The notes: generated by a model from the letters alone, not told the origin. Positions 8,879 through 17,588 are shown, numbered from the stretch's first letter. The stretch: 57,875 bases of DNA from Lentisphaerae bacterium GWF2_38_69 (GCA_001803205.1 MHBE01000018.1:1-57875); one strand, 5' to 3'. A program made the numbers and translations.

Positions 8879-10674
8879 TTAGAATTGCTGATTATATAGT
8901 CAAATATCTGGAAGAATACGGTATAAAACATATTTTCATGATTTCCGGCGGCGGGGCGATGCATCTGAATGATGCTATCGGTAAAAGCAAAAAGATAAAG
9001 TATATATGCAATCATCACGAACAGGCCTGTGCCATAGCTGCCGAAGGGTATGCAAGAGTCACGAATAAACTCGCTGTTGTGAATGTTACTTCAGGCCCCG
9101 GAGGAACAAATACAATGACTGGCGTTATAGGACAATGGCTTGATTCAGTGCCTGTTCTATATATATCAGGACAAGTGAAGTTTGAAACGACAATTAAATC
9201 ATGTCCTGAAATAGGCCTCAGACAGTTGGGAGATCAGGAGATCAATATAACTGATATTGTTAAACCTGTCACCAAATATTCTGTTATGTTGACAAATCCT
9301 GATGATGTAAGAGCTGAACTTGATAAAGCAATATTTTTCGCTACATCAGGAAGGCCTGGTCCAGTATGGATTGATGTCCCCTTGAATGTTCAAGGAGCCA
9401 TGATTGATGAAACACAACTTCCAGGATGGCTGCCAGATATCCCTATTAAGTCGGTTTTGAATGAATCACTCGTTGATCAAACTATAAAACTGATTGAATC
9501 GTCAGAAAGACCAATCGTTATTGCCGGACATGGAATAAGAATAGCCAATGCTCAACAGCAATTTTTAAAACTTATAGAAAAACTTAACATTCCGGTTGTT
9601 ACTACTTTTAATGGTTTCGACCTTATCCCAAGCGAACATAAAAACTATATTGGAAGAATAGGAACTTTAGGAACTAGGCCTGGAAACTTTGCCTTACAAA
9701 ATGCTGACCTAATTATATGCATTGGAACAAGAAACAATATAAGGCAAGTTAGTTATAGTTGGCAGTCATACGCTAGAGCCGCAAAGAAAATAATAGTGGA
9801 TATAGACGGGACAGAACTTAATAAACCAACTATCAAACCTGATATTGCTATAAATGCCAGTGCTTTGGATTTTATCAATAACCTAAACTCGAAATCAGGA
9901 TTACTTAAAGTAAATAGGTTTGATGAATGGTGTGACTGGTGCACAATCCGCAAAAATAAATATCCTGTAGTCCTTCCAGGGTATAAGACTGATGATAAAA
10001 TAAATCCTTACTTTTTTATAGAAACATTAACTAAGAAAATGAGTGAAGGTTCTATCTGTGTAGCAGGAAATGGAACTGCCTGCGTCGCACTTTTTCAGGC
10101 AGGTATAGTTAAAAACAACCAGCGGTTGTTCTGGAATTCAGGTTGCGCTTCTATGGGATATGATATTCCTGCTGCACTTGGTGCAAGTGTTGCTTCCGGA
10201 AAAGAAGTTATTTGTCTGGCAGGAGACGGAAGCGCTATGATGAACATTCAGGAACTTCAAACCATTGCCTACAATAAATTACCTGTAAAAATATTTCTTC
10301 TTAATAATGATGGATATATATCAATTAAACAGACTCAGCATAGTTTTTTTGGCGGTAATATGGTTGCAACAGATAAAAATTCTGGAGTTGGATTTCCTGA
10401 TTTTATCAAAGTTGCTGAAGCTTTCGGTCTAAAAACTGAAAAAATCAGCAATTCTAATGAAATGGATTTCAAAATAGATAAAACTCTATCAGCAGAAGGT
10501 TCTATCCTTTGCGAAGTTATCCTGGATCAAGATTATATTTTTCAACCAAAGTTATCTTCAGAAAAGAAACCGGATGGAAGAATGATATCAAAACCTCTTG
10601 AGGATCTTTATCCATTTCTATCAAGAGAAGAATTTTTAAGTAATATGATTGTTAAACCCATCAATGAAGATTAA
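8875..10674 (+). CDS. Thiamine-diphosphate-dependent enzyme of the acetolactate synthase superfamily
   Basis: 599 residues with three domains: an N-terminal PYR domain with the catalytic glutamate in NHHEQACAIAAEGYAR, a central domain, and a C-terminal PP domain with the metal/TPP motif GDGSAMMNIQELQ...NN. Family members decarboxylate or ligate 2-keto acids. Context suggests a sugar-modifying role: YerE, for example, adds a two-carbon acetyl unit from pyruvate to CDP-3,6-dideoxy-4-keto-glucose, and rfbF/G/H/I supply exactly that substrate. IolD-like cyclitol ring opening is another possibility because a sugar phosphate cyclase lies downstream. A housekeeping acetolactate synthase is less likely since no small subunit is present. 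Confidence 0.8.
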   Translation: MIRIADYIVKYLEEYGIKHIFMISGGGAMHLNDAIGKSKKIKYICNHHEQACAIAAEGYARVTNKLAVVNVTSGPGGTNTMTGVIGQWLDSVPVLYISGQVKFETTIKSCPEIGLRQLGDQEINITDIVKPVTKYSVMLTNPDDVRAELDKAIFFATSGRPGPVWIDVPLNVQGAMIDETQLPGWLPDIPIKSVLNESLVDQTIKLIESSERPIVIAGHGIRIANAQQQFLKLIEKLNIPVVTTFNGFDLIPSEHKNYIGRIGTLGTRPGNFALQNADLIICIGTRNNIRQVSYSWQSYARAAKKIIVDIDGTELNKPTIKPDIAINASALDFINNLNSKSGLLKVNRFDEWCDWCTIRKNKYPVVLPGYKTDDKINPYFFIETLTKKMSEGSICVAGNGTACVALFQAGIVKNNQRLFWNSGCASMGYDIPAALGASVASGKEVICLAGDGSAMMNIQELQTIAYNKLPVKIFLLNNDGYISIKQTQHSFFGGNMVATDKNSGVGFPDFIKVAEAFGLKTEKISNSNEMDFKIDKTLSAEGSILCEVILDQDYIFQPKLSSEKKPDGRMISKPLEDLYPFLSREEFLSNMIVKPINED

Positions 10675-10678
10675 TTAA

Positions 10679-11344
10679 ATGAAACTTAAAACTATACTCC
10701 TTACAGGAGCTTCGAAAGGAATAGGAAAAGCTATTTATAATGAGCTTTCAGATACTGGAGATTATAATATTCTAGCTCCTACAAGAGAGGATATGAGCCT
10801 TGATGATTCTTTGTCCATTGATTCGTACATGAGGAATAACCAGGAAGTGGATATTGTTATTAATAATGCAGGGATTAATATCATTAATCCTATTGAAAAC
10901 ATTTCTGAAGCTGATATTCAATCAATGATTATGGTTAATCTGACTGCTCCTTTAAAAATTATTCAGAAATGTGTGCCTCATATGAAAAAGAATCGGTGGG
11001 GTAAAATTATAAATATAAGCTCAATTTGGGGATTAAGGTCAAAGGAATTTAGAACAATGTATTCTATGACAAAATTCGGGGTTAATGGGATAACAAAAGC
11101 TCTTGCTAGAGAATTGGGAGAATTTAATATTCTTGTTAACTCGGTTTGCCCCGGCTATGTAAATACAGAGATGACTATAAAAAATGTTCCCGAAGAGGAG
11201 GCCGGAAAAATTAAAAGCACTATCCCCCTTAGAAGATTTGCAGAACCATCTGAAATAGCTCGACTAGTTAAATTTTTAGTATCTGTCGATAATACATATA
11301 TAACTGGAGAGACAATTCTTATTGATGGAGGGTTTCTATCTTGA
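10679..11344 (+). CDS. Short-chain dehydrogenase/reductase
   Basis: 221 residues with a classical SDR layout: TGASKGIGKAI for cofactor binding, NNAGIN, the catalytic Ser in NISSIWG, the YSMTKFG Tyr-x3-Lys pair, and CPGYVNTEM. The C-terminus DGGFLS is the usual SDR end. It lies 4 bp after the TPP enzyme gene, and its TGA overlaps the TTG start of the cyclase-like gene. It probably reduces the keto product of its neighbours. FabG-type activity cannot be excluded from sequence alone. Confidence 0.85.
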   Translation: MKLKTILLTGASKGIGKAIYNELSDTGDYNILAPTREDMSLDDSLSIDSYMRNNQEVDIVINNAGINIINPIENISEADIQSMIMVNLTAPLKIIQKCVPHMKKNRWGKIINISSIWGLRSKEFRTMYSMTKFGVNGITKALARELGEFNILVNSVCPGYVNTEMTIKNVPEEEAGKIKSTIPLRRFAEPSEIARLVKFLVSVDNTYITGETILIDGGFLS

Positions 11345-12414
11345 ATAAAATATCAATTCATTCTAATATCCACAATTATCAAGCAGAGTTTTATGATGAT
11401 TTTTCCTTCTTTGAGAGTATTAAGCAAATAAAAAATAAAGCTATTATTGCAGATGCTAATATTATAAGACTTTATTCTGATTTGATCAATAAATATTTAC
11501 CTGGTGAAAGTATATACTCGTTCGAAGCAATTGAAGAAAATAAAACTATAAACAAAGCTTGTGAAATTTATGAATGGATTATTTCTGCTAATGCGAAAAA
11601 AAATATGACTCTCGTTTCTCTTGGAGGCGGTATTACTCAGGATGTTACAGGTTTTGTAGCTTCAACTCTTTACAGAGGTATAAACTGGATATTTATTCCT
11701 ACTACGCTCCTTGCGCAGACTGATAGCTGCATAGGAAGTAAAACATCAATTAACTTTAAGTCGTATAAAAACCTTATTGGGACATTTTATCCTCCGGGTA
11801 AGCTTTTCATTAACACATCTTTTATAAATACACTTACTGAACGAGATTTTTACAGCGGGCTTGGGGAAGTAATAAAATTCCAATTAATGAAAGGCGGAGA
11901 TAAAAATATAGATGATATTTTTGCTCTTATTGAGAGTTGCAAAAAAGACAAAAGTTATCTTCAGAAGGTAGTTCATGAAGATATGATAATAAAGCTATCT
12001 TACATGGAAGGAGATGAATTTGATGCAGGACGCAGAAACCTATTAAATTATGGTCATTGTTTCGGGCATGCCCTGGAATCATCATCAAGTTATTATATCC
12101 CACATGGGATTGCTGTTAATATAGGGATTATTTTTGCAAATATTATTTCTGTAAAAAGAAATTTGTTGAATTCAGAACTTTCTGAAAGATTAACGCATAT
12201 TGTGAATAAGCCTAATATTTATATCAAACTTAGAGAATCTGACTTTGAAGAAGGTAAACTGTTAGCTGCTTTAAAAAATGACAAAAAAAGAATCGGGAAT
12301 GCTCTGACTGTCGTAATTCCTGAGAATAACAACTTTGAATTGATAAAAGCTGATGATGTGACCGAAGCAGAGTTTAAGATAACATTAAATGAACTTAAAA
12401 ATATTTTATTTTGA
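11341..12414 (+). CDS. 3-dehydroquinate-synthase-like sugar phosphate cyclase
   Basis: 357 residues of the AroB/sugar phosphate cyclase fold. The NAD site is SLGGGITQDVTGF, followed by IPTTLLAQTDSCIGSKTSIN and KNLIGTFYPP. Zinc ligands are present as Glu in GLGEVIKFQ and His residues in LNYGHCFGHALE and YIPHG. Genuine AroB has GGKT where this protein has GSKT. Known relatives make cyclitol precursors (2-deoxy-scyllo-inosose, valiolone types). Position between an SDR and an aldolase inside a sugar locus, away from any aromatic-pathway gene, argues for a specialised role. The start is TTG, overlapping the upstream stop. Confidence 0.75.
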   Translation: MNKISIHSNIHNYQAEFYDDFSFFESIKQIKNKAIIADANIIRLYSDLINKYLPGESIYSFEAIEENKTINKACEIYEWIISANAKKNMTLVSLGGGITQDVTGFVASTLYRGINWIFIPTTLLAQTDSCIGSKTSINFKSYKNLIGTFYPPGKLFINTSFINTLTERDFYSGLGEVIKFQLMKGGDKNIDDIFALIESCKKDKSYLQKVVHEDMIIKLSYMEGDEFDAGRRNLLNYGHCFGHALESSSSYYIPHGIAVNIGIIFANIISVKRNLLNSELSERLTHIVNKPNIYIKLRESDFEEGKLLAALKNDKKRIGNALTVVIPENNNFELIKADDVTEAEFKITLNELKNILF

Positions 12415-12427
12415 GGGGAAAATATAA

Positions 12428-13225
12428 ATGAATTCTATTGAAAAAGAAATGCTATCAGTTCTCAGAGAACTAAAAGAAAAATACGGCGTATTTGAAATTA
12501 AAGCTGAATTTGAAGCCGAAGGCAGCAGAATGGAAGAGTTAATGCGCCTCAAAGATGTTACTTCAGCTGCTGGTCTTCCGATAATACTTAAGATTGGTGG
12601 GGTAGAAGCTGTAACGGATATATATAATGCACTTTCAATTGGGGTAAAGGGTATAATTGCCCCAATGGGGGAGACCCCATTTGCTATAAGCAAATTTCTT
12701 GGAATTATTGACAAGATGGTACCTAAAGATAATGCTGAAGATATAGACTTTGCTTTCAATATGGAAACTATTACCTGTTACAATAATTTTGATCATATTT
12801 TAGCATTACCTAAGATAAATTTACTGCATGGAGTGACTGTCGGACGCGTGGATCTTACAGGCTCTCTTGGACTAGATAGGACATCAGTTGAATCTAAGGA
12901 AGTCTTTGATATTTGCAGAGACACTTTTATTAAAGCTAGAAAGAAAGTCCTTAAGACAGGTTTGGGCGGAGCCATATCCACAAGCAGCATAGATTTTATT
13001 AAAAAACTCAATACTGAGAAGCTCATTGATAAATTTGAAACAAGAAAAGTGGTCTTTCCTGCTGAATCAGCAAGCTACGGGGATAAGGCCATCCTTAAAT
13101 CCATAGAGTTTGAACTAAAGTGGCTGGTAAGCAAACGCCGCTTCTATTCAGGGATTAAATCCGAAGACGAAGCCAGAATTGCAATGCTGGAAAAGAGAAT
13201 TGCTTCAGGAATTGCAGCCGATTAA
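12428..13225 (+). CDS. HpcH/HpaI (CitE-like) aldolase-family protein
   Basis: 265 residues with a TIM-barrel pattern: EIKAEFEAEGSRMEELMRL near the start, LKIGGVEAVTDIYNA, GIIAPMGETPFA, the metal-ligand region FNMETITCYNN and VGRVDLTGSLGLDR. The last corresponds to the IGPNDLS-type motif of the superfamily. These enzymes make or break C-C bonds next to a keto acid such as pyruvate. It begins 13 bp after the cyclase-like gene with a GAGGGG site. It is the last gene of the cassette, so a carbon-chain extension or ring-precursor aldol step is plausible. No precise substrate can be assigned. Confidence 0.75.
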   Translation: MNSIEKEMLSVLRELKEKYGVFEIKAEFEAEGSRMEELMRLKDVTSAAGLPIILKIGGVEAVTDIYNALSIGVKGIIAPMGETPFAISKFLGIIDKMVPKDNAEDIDFAFNMETITCYNNFDHILALPKINLLHGVTVGRVDLTGSLGLDRTSVESKEVFDICRDTFIKARKKVLKTGLGGAISTSSIDFIKKLNTEKLIDKFETRKVVFPAESASYGDKAILKSIEFELKWLVSKRRFYSGIKSEDEARIAMLEKRIASGIAAD

Positions 13226-13229
13226 ATAT

Positions 13230-13307
13230 GTGAATAGTGAATCGCGATTCGGGGCTAGTGGATTATGAAGAAGGTTATGAATGATGAGTTTTGAATTTTG
13301 AGTTAAC
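13230..13307. repeat. Composite heptamer cluster, first copy of a 51-bp direct repeat
   Basis: TGTGAATAGTGAATCGCGATT is followed by a 51-bp unit (13257-13307) ending TTGAATTTTGAGTTAAC. The same unit recurs at 13754-13804 with two mismatches. The cluster separates the sugar cassette from the relic-filled region. Confidence 0.8.
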
Positions 13308-13372
13308 TCAGAACTATATTCTCCATACATTTTTGTGAGGAAAATTGATTCGTGCACGAGAGGAGTTGATAA

Positions 13373-13534
13373 ATGAATATTATTGATTTTGAAGTAATTG
13401 AAAATAAAATTATTGAAATAAGGAACGAGAAAGTCCTCCTCGATAATGATGTGGCAAGTTTATACGGAGTTGAAACTAAAAGAGCTAGCTACAGTCCAAA
13501 GCAAAGCAAAGCAAATCAAAACAAAAATCGCTAA
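13373..13534 (+). pseudogene. Truncated ORF6N-domain protein
   Basis: 53 residues begin EVIENKIIEIRNEKVLLDNDVASLYGVETKR in two parts (VIENKIIEIRNEKVLLDND and VASLYGVETKR). This is the start of the phage-related ORF6N DNA-binding domain, which normally spans about 80 residues in proteins of about 200. The frame then leaves the family and ends in a low-complexity CAAAG run. A GAGAGGAG-like ribosome site precedes the ATG. Confidence 0.6.
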
Positions 13535-13662
13535 TGCAAAGAAGTGGGGAAGTTATCGCAGATGTTTTGGGAGATGACTTGGAAGCCACTGATAGTGAAA
13601 CTTCGATAGAGATCAATTTTGCAGTTTTAAAATTTAAACATCTGATAAAGAAAAAGAAATGA
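13534..13662 (+). other. Short unidentified open frame, possible gene 3' fragment
   Basis: A 42-codon frame encodes an acidic segment (IADVLGDDLEATDSE) and a basic end (KHLIKKKK). I do not recognise it. It sits between the ORF6N relic and a glycosyltransferase fragment, so it is likely another gene remnant. Confidence 0.25.
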
Positions 13663-13683
13663 TTACATCAAACCACGAACCAC

Positions 13684-13721
13684 GGTCATATTAGGTCTCT
13701 ATATCTGGTCTGCTTCAGGCA
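13684..13721 (+). pseudogene. 38-bp fragment related to a GT2 glycosyltransferase gene
   Basis: 35 of 39 aligned positions match 22582-22620 of the GT2 gene, the codons for GHIRSPYHGLLQA. There are three substitutions and one single-base gap. Two of the substitutions are in third codon positions, so it derives from a diverged homologue rather than a recent copy of that gene. Confidence 0.6.
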
Positions 13722-13730
13722 CTGTTTCGG

Positions 13731-13804
13731 AGTGATGTTCGTGATTCGTGGATAGTGGATTATGAAGAAAGTTATGAATGGTGAGTTTTGAATTTTGAGT
13801 TAAC
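13731..13804. repeat. Composite heptamer cluster, second copy of the 51-bp direct repeat
   Basis: GTTCGTGATTCGTGGAT is followed by the 51-bp unit at 13754-13804, with 49 of 51 bases identical to 13257-13307. Its terminal TTAA is the insertion point of the IS1634-family element. Confidence 0.8.
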
Positions 13805-16050
13805 CCGACTTCCGCAGTCATGTCTGTAACTACCTTATAGTCAGAATAGGCTCAAAAAAAGACAATACAAAAAGTCCCTCTTAGAGAATAATCAATTCCT
13901 GACTTTCGTAATTACACTGCGGGTATGCGGTAGGTTCTTGTAGCTAACTCCTATTGTTCTGTAGATTGCTTTCTGGGTTTCATCCGGCAAGCCGGATTTT
14001 CTTATCCTATGAATTGTTCCATTTATTGTAGGAACAATGATAGTCGAGTAGCAGTGAGTAGATAGGATTCTTCTTATCACAGGCCAACTCCTGTGATCTC
14101 CGGAGAGCCTTAATTTATACATGATGAAATGCAGCACATGATAGGCAAGGACAGTTATGAGCACATGTCCGTCAACCCTATCTTCCAGGCGGTGATGGTT
14201 TGGCCTGAGCCCCAGGTTGCTTTTGAGCATCCTAAAGCCGTCCTCGGCTCTTGTAAGGGTCATATACAACTGCCATATTTCGTCCTGTTTGAGGTCTTTG
14301 CGGTCTGTTCGTATCACATAAGAGCCGAACAAATTATCATCTGTCTGGTATTTCTCCGATCTTAACTGCCAATAAAGTTCGGCCTTTTCTTTTAATTCTA
14401 TCTCATAATATTTCGCTGCCCTGGAGTATCGGGTCTGAATTTTTCCTATCTTTCTTTCTATGGCTTCTTTACCTTTTATATTCCCTTTGCCTATGCTGAC
14501 TTTGAGTTTTTCGAGTTCCTCTATAAAGCGTTCCTCCATTTTTGAGCGTATAGCCATCTCCTTGAGTTTTCTTGAAGCGCTTTTACATAAAAGCAGTATG
14601 TCTTCTGTCTCATTGGCCTGATTATACGGATCTGGAATAAGCCTTACGAAGACTTCTCCTTTTTCTTCTCTTCCGGGAACTATACTAAATGCCTCCTCTT
14701 CAAGAAATTCTTTCTCGTATTTGCCCCTGCCTCTTCTGCTGTCATTTACAAGGTAGCTGTAGTTGTTATCTTTAAGCATTTTAAGGTTCTCTTTTGTTGC
14801 TATTCCCCCGTCAAGGATAACGATTGGCTTAATCCCGTCAAACAATGTATCTTCGCTTATGACACCCTTGCCCAGTTCAGAGAGCATCTCCTCAAGAGTT
14901 GTGGCATCGTTCCTATTTCCTTCGAATATTTTATGCCCTAGCTCAAATCCGTTATTATCAAAGACCATGCCGAGCACTATCTGAGGACAGTCATTGCGCT
15001 TATGCTTGGAGCAATCTCTTTTGGCTAACGGGTTTTCTAGAGCAGTGCCTTCAAAATAGGTATTGGTAAGGTCATAGAGCAATACACTCCTGCTGAGTTT
15101 GAAGTACTTCTGTTCACTGCTCACGAGGTGTTTTATTATCTGGGACTGGTGCTTTAAAAGCTTGTCGCTTAATCTGTAATAAACATCCTCTCCTCCCTGG
15201 AGTATTTCTCCTCCGAGAAGATCTGGCAAGGAGGTATCATGAAGCCATTGGACAAGAGCATGTTCGCTCAACGGTTCAACAAGCTTGTTTATTACTGCGG
15301 AGGCAGCACATGCGCATTGTTTGTCGTTAAATCCCATGCTTTTAAGGAAATTGCCAACTCCCAGTTCGTTCCAGGCATGCAATCCTGCAAGCTCCGGCCC
15401 CAGGCCAGTATCAGAGCAGTGTTCGACTTTATTAATAAGGACTCCGTCAACGGTTTCCTCTTCCGGGACTCCTTCTTCAGAAGATGCTTCTGCGGAAGTG
15501 CTGCCCTGATATGGCCTCCATGTGCCTCTATTGTCAATATGCCTGATGATTGTATCTATCCAATGCTGTTCCTTTGCGCTGTACTGCTCGGGAAATAACG
15601 CTAATGTCCCGTCATATTTATTGTACAGCTTGTTCTCTACTGCCTTGGCAATGCTCTTGCTCAATTCTTCCGGGATATCGGCATTTCCAAGCGATACAAC
15701 CACCCGGTTCCTGGCTCGTCCCATGCTGTCACGAAAGGACTCTATGAGCTGCATTACCTGTCCGCTGGGGGTCTTTTTTACTCTAAAAAACATCTTATCC
15801 TTTACTATTAACAACTTATACAATATTAACAATGAAATGCCATTTTCGGAAAAATAACCCTGTCAAAGAAGAAGTCAAGAAGGATTTGTAAATTAAAAAT
15901 ACAAAATAGTCCCTACAAAACACCCCAAAAATATGCAATGTTTCATATCTTATTGCTGAACAATACTATATGAAATATTGATATTTTCCCAGAAAAGTTG
16001 ATCTGAACTCAAATCAAAATTTAATTACATTTTTGTATGCGGAAGTCGGG
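13804..16050 (-). mobile_element. IS1634-family insertion sequence (about 2.25 kb)
   Basis: 13-bp perfect terminal inverted repeats CCCGACTTCCGCA (13804-13816) and its complement (16038-16050) enclose one long transposase. TTAA flanks both ends (13800-13803 and 16051-16054). Rejoining the flanks gives GAGTTAACTC, which also occurs undisturbed at 13301-13310, so the pre-insertion site can be reconstructed. Both termini and the reading frame are intact, so it may be active. Confidence 0.85.
13892..15793 (-). CDS. IS1634-family DDE transposase
   Basis: About 633 residues from the ATG at MFFRVKKTPSG, the usual beginning of this family; an upstream in-frame ATG would add 13 residues unlike relatives. 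DDE-fold motifs are LLYDLTNTYFEGTA, IVILDGGIATKENL and, near the C-terminus, DGFRMLKSNLGLRPNHHR followed by GHVLITVLAYHVL. The protein cuts and joins the element's inverted repeats. No frameshift is visible. It fills almost the whole insertion sequence and reads opposite to the surrounding sugar genes. Confidence 0.92.
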   Translation of the reverse strand: MFFRVKKTPSGQVMQLIESFRDSMGRARNRVVVSLGNADIPEELSKSIAKAVENKLYNKYDGTLALFPEQYSAKEQHWIDTIIRHIDNRGTWRPYQGSTSAEASSEEGVPEEETVDGVLINKVEHCSDTGLGPELAGLHAWNELGVGNFLKSMGFNDKQCACAASAVINKLVEPLSEHALVQWLHDTSLPDLLGGEILQGGEDVYYRLSDKLLKHQSQIIKHLVSSEQKYFKLSRSVLLYDLTNTYFEGTALENPLAKRDCSKHKRNDCPQIVLGMVFDNNGFELGHKIFEGNRNDATTLEEMLSELGKGVISEDTLFDGIKPIVILDGGIATKENLKMLKDNNYSYLVNDSRRGRGKYEKEFLEEEAFSIVPGREEKGEVFVRLIPDPYNQANETEDILLLCKSASRKLKEMAIRSKMEERFIEELEKLKVSIGKGNIKGKEAIERKIGKIQTRYSRAAKYYEIELKEKAELYWQLRSEKYQTDDNLFGSYVIRTDRKDLKQDEIWQLYMTLTRAEDGFRMLKSNLGLRPNHHRLEDRVDGHVLITVLAYHVLHFIMYKLRLSGDHRSWPVIRRILSTHCYSTIIVPTINGTIHRIRKSGLPDETQKAIYRTIGVSYKNLPHTRSVITKVRN

Positions 16051-16085
16051 TTAACTCAGAACCTAACACTTAAAACTCAAAACTA
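16051..16085. repeat. Heptamer-type repeat after the IS
   Basis: TTAACTCAGAACCTAACACT and TAAAACTCAAAACTAC continue the repeat that the IS split. A CTTTGTTGTTCTTTGTGCCTC run (third repeat flavour, related to 30540-30650) follows. Confidence 0.6.
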
Positions 16086-16196
16086 CTTTGTTGTTCTTTG
16101 TGCCTCTGTGAGAAATTGGAATATAATAGAGGAAAAACTAAAAACTATTGAATACATGGATTATTACTTATACTTATGTAGGTGGAGGTTAATACT

Positions 16197-16339
16197 ATGC
16201 AAGCTGTTATAAATGAAAAACAAAGTATTCTAAAAATTGTTCATAAACTTCCTGATAATACATCAGTTGAAGAGGCTATGGAGCGTCTATTCTTGCTCTA
16301 CAAAATAGAAAAAGGTTGTAGCCAGGCCGATAGCGGGAA
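16197..16339 (+). CDS. Type II antitoxin, exon 1 (interrupted by a group II intron)
   Basis: The 47 complete codons plus two bases encode ILKIVHKLPDNTSVEEAMER, LFLLYKIEKG and SQADSG. These are characteristic of small antitoxins paired with RelE/ParE toxins. GGTGGAGG lies 8 bp before the ATG, which is why this start is chosen over a GTG inside that site. The intron begins at GTGCG. Joining to 21688 completes a lysine codon and gives SGK-TFSHDEAQ, matching the usual C-terminal region. The spliced protein would be 64 residues. Confidence 0.75.
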
Positions 16340-16894
16340 GTGCGCCATAGGCACAAGGAGGTATAATTTGTGAAATTATAGCAAATAGTAAAAAGCTCTA
16401 TGATAGATGAGGGAACCGACCCCTCGATATCGGTATTCAGGTACTGGTATCAAACCACTTCAAGCTGCTGTTGTAAAGAGCAATGGTAGTGAGCGTTGAT
16501 GAAAGCTGGAACATAATCCAGCAAGGTATGGACTTGAAAGACGAGTAAACCCGAACCTTTGTTGAAGCATCGAAAACGGTAGATGACATCAAAATTGGAG
16601 CCTTTCCCGCGTTCCAAGAGAAGCATGCAAAGAGCCTGACTATTGTGTATGCGGTGTCCGGTGTATAGAAGGCGTGAGTCTAGTCTGGGCTATTATAGGG
16701 AACTATGGGAAGTAGTCGCTTGGATGTTAAGAGAGAAACTCAAGTAGGCAAAATTACGAGAGTGAGAGTATCAATGCCAAGAACTATGACGGAATTGCTT
16801 GTAGTAGTGTTGAAGTTCCTGTAGTGGGAATGGAGCGAAGAATCAATGTTAGATAGGCTTTATTTACTATCCAACTTATTTAAAGGATGAAATT

Positions 16895-17476
16895 TTGGAT
16901 AAAGCAAAACCATTTAAAATTCCAAAAGCATTAGTTTGGAAAGCGTTTCAAATAGTCAAAGCAAATAAAGGTTCTGCTGGAATAGACCAGGAATCTATAA
17001 CTAACTATGAACAGAACATATCTGGAAACTTATACAAACTTTGGAATAGATTATCCTCTGGAACATATTTTCCTCCAGCAGTCAAAGGGGTAGCAATACC
17101 AAAGAGACATGGTGGAACAAGGATGTTAGGCATACCTACTGTGTCTGACAGGATTGCGCAGATGTCAATTAAATTAGTATTTGAATCATGTGTAGAACCC
17201 TCATTTCTAAATGACTCATATGCTTACCGCCCAAATAAATCGGCATTAGACGCGATAGGTATAACTCGCCAAAGATGTTGGAAATATGATTGGGTGTTAG
17301 AATTTGACATTCGCGGACTATTCGATAACATAGACCATGAGTTGCTCATGAAAGCGGTCAGGAAACACACAGATAATAAGTGGATAATACTCTACATAGA
17401 AAGATGGCTGAAAGCGCCAATGCAGATGCCAGACGGAAGCATTGCTAATCGTACATGCGGTACGCCGCAAGGCGGA
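16895..17476 (+). pseudogene. Group II intron-encoded protein, N-terminal part
   Basis: 194 codons from a TTG start with AAAGGA nine bases upstream. RT blocks are visible as KANKGSAGIDQESI, LSSGTYFPPAVKGVAIPK, RMLGIPTVSDRIAQ, DSYAYRPNKSALDAI, VLEFDIRGLFDNIDHEL and ending CGTPQGG. Translation then enters the RIT end and stops after about 18 foreign residues at 17533. The C-terminal part continues in matching frame at 20951. Together the two parts would make a protein of about 413 residues. Confidence 0.88.
17469..17476. repeat. Left 8-bp target direct repeat AAGGCGGA
   Basis: AAGGCGGA occurs here and at 20946-20953, bracketing the RIT element and palindrome. It contains the two glycine codons of the QGG motif. 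Because the AA is shared with the element tip, the true duplication may be only GGCGGA. Confidence 0.7.
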
Positions 17477-17496
17477 TTATGCAAAGCTTTGCATAA
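17477..17496. repeat. 20-bp palindrome at the left edge of the RIT element
   Basis: TTATGCAAAGCTTTGCATAA is identical to the palindrome at 438-457 and lies at the same codon of a different intron RT. It is followed by ACCTCC and then the left end of the RIT. Its right arm CTTTGCATAA is a direct copy of the outermost 10 bp at the element's right end (20938-20947). Confidence 0.85.
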
Positions 17497-17500
17497 ACCT

Positions 17501-17588
17501 CCTTATGCAAAGAAAGTTATTATGCAAAGTTAGCCTCCTAAAGTGCTTATATAAAACATTTCGAAGCAGATTCACTTTGCATAATATC
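17501..17588 (+). repeat. Left 88-bp terminal inverted repeat of the RIT element
   Basis: It begins CCTTATGCAAAGAAAG and ends TTTGCATAATATC. It is the exact reverse complement of 20862-20949 as read by eye. Within it TTATGCAAAG occurs twice at its outer part, and CTTTGCATAA marks its inner end, so it contains several potential recombinase arm sites. Confidence 0.9.

Noticed and set aside
13892-15832. Large plus-strand open frames across the IS1634 transposase
   Set aside because: They are antisense shadows of a single long transposase with clear DDE motifs and terminal repeats.
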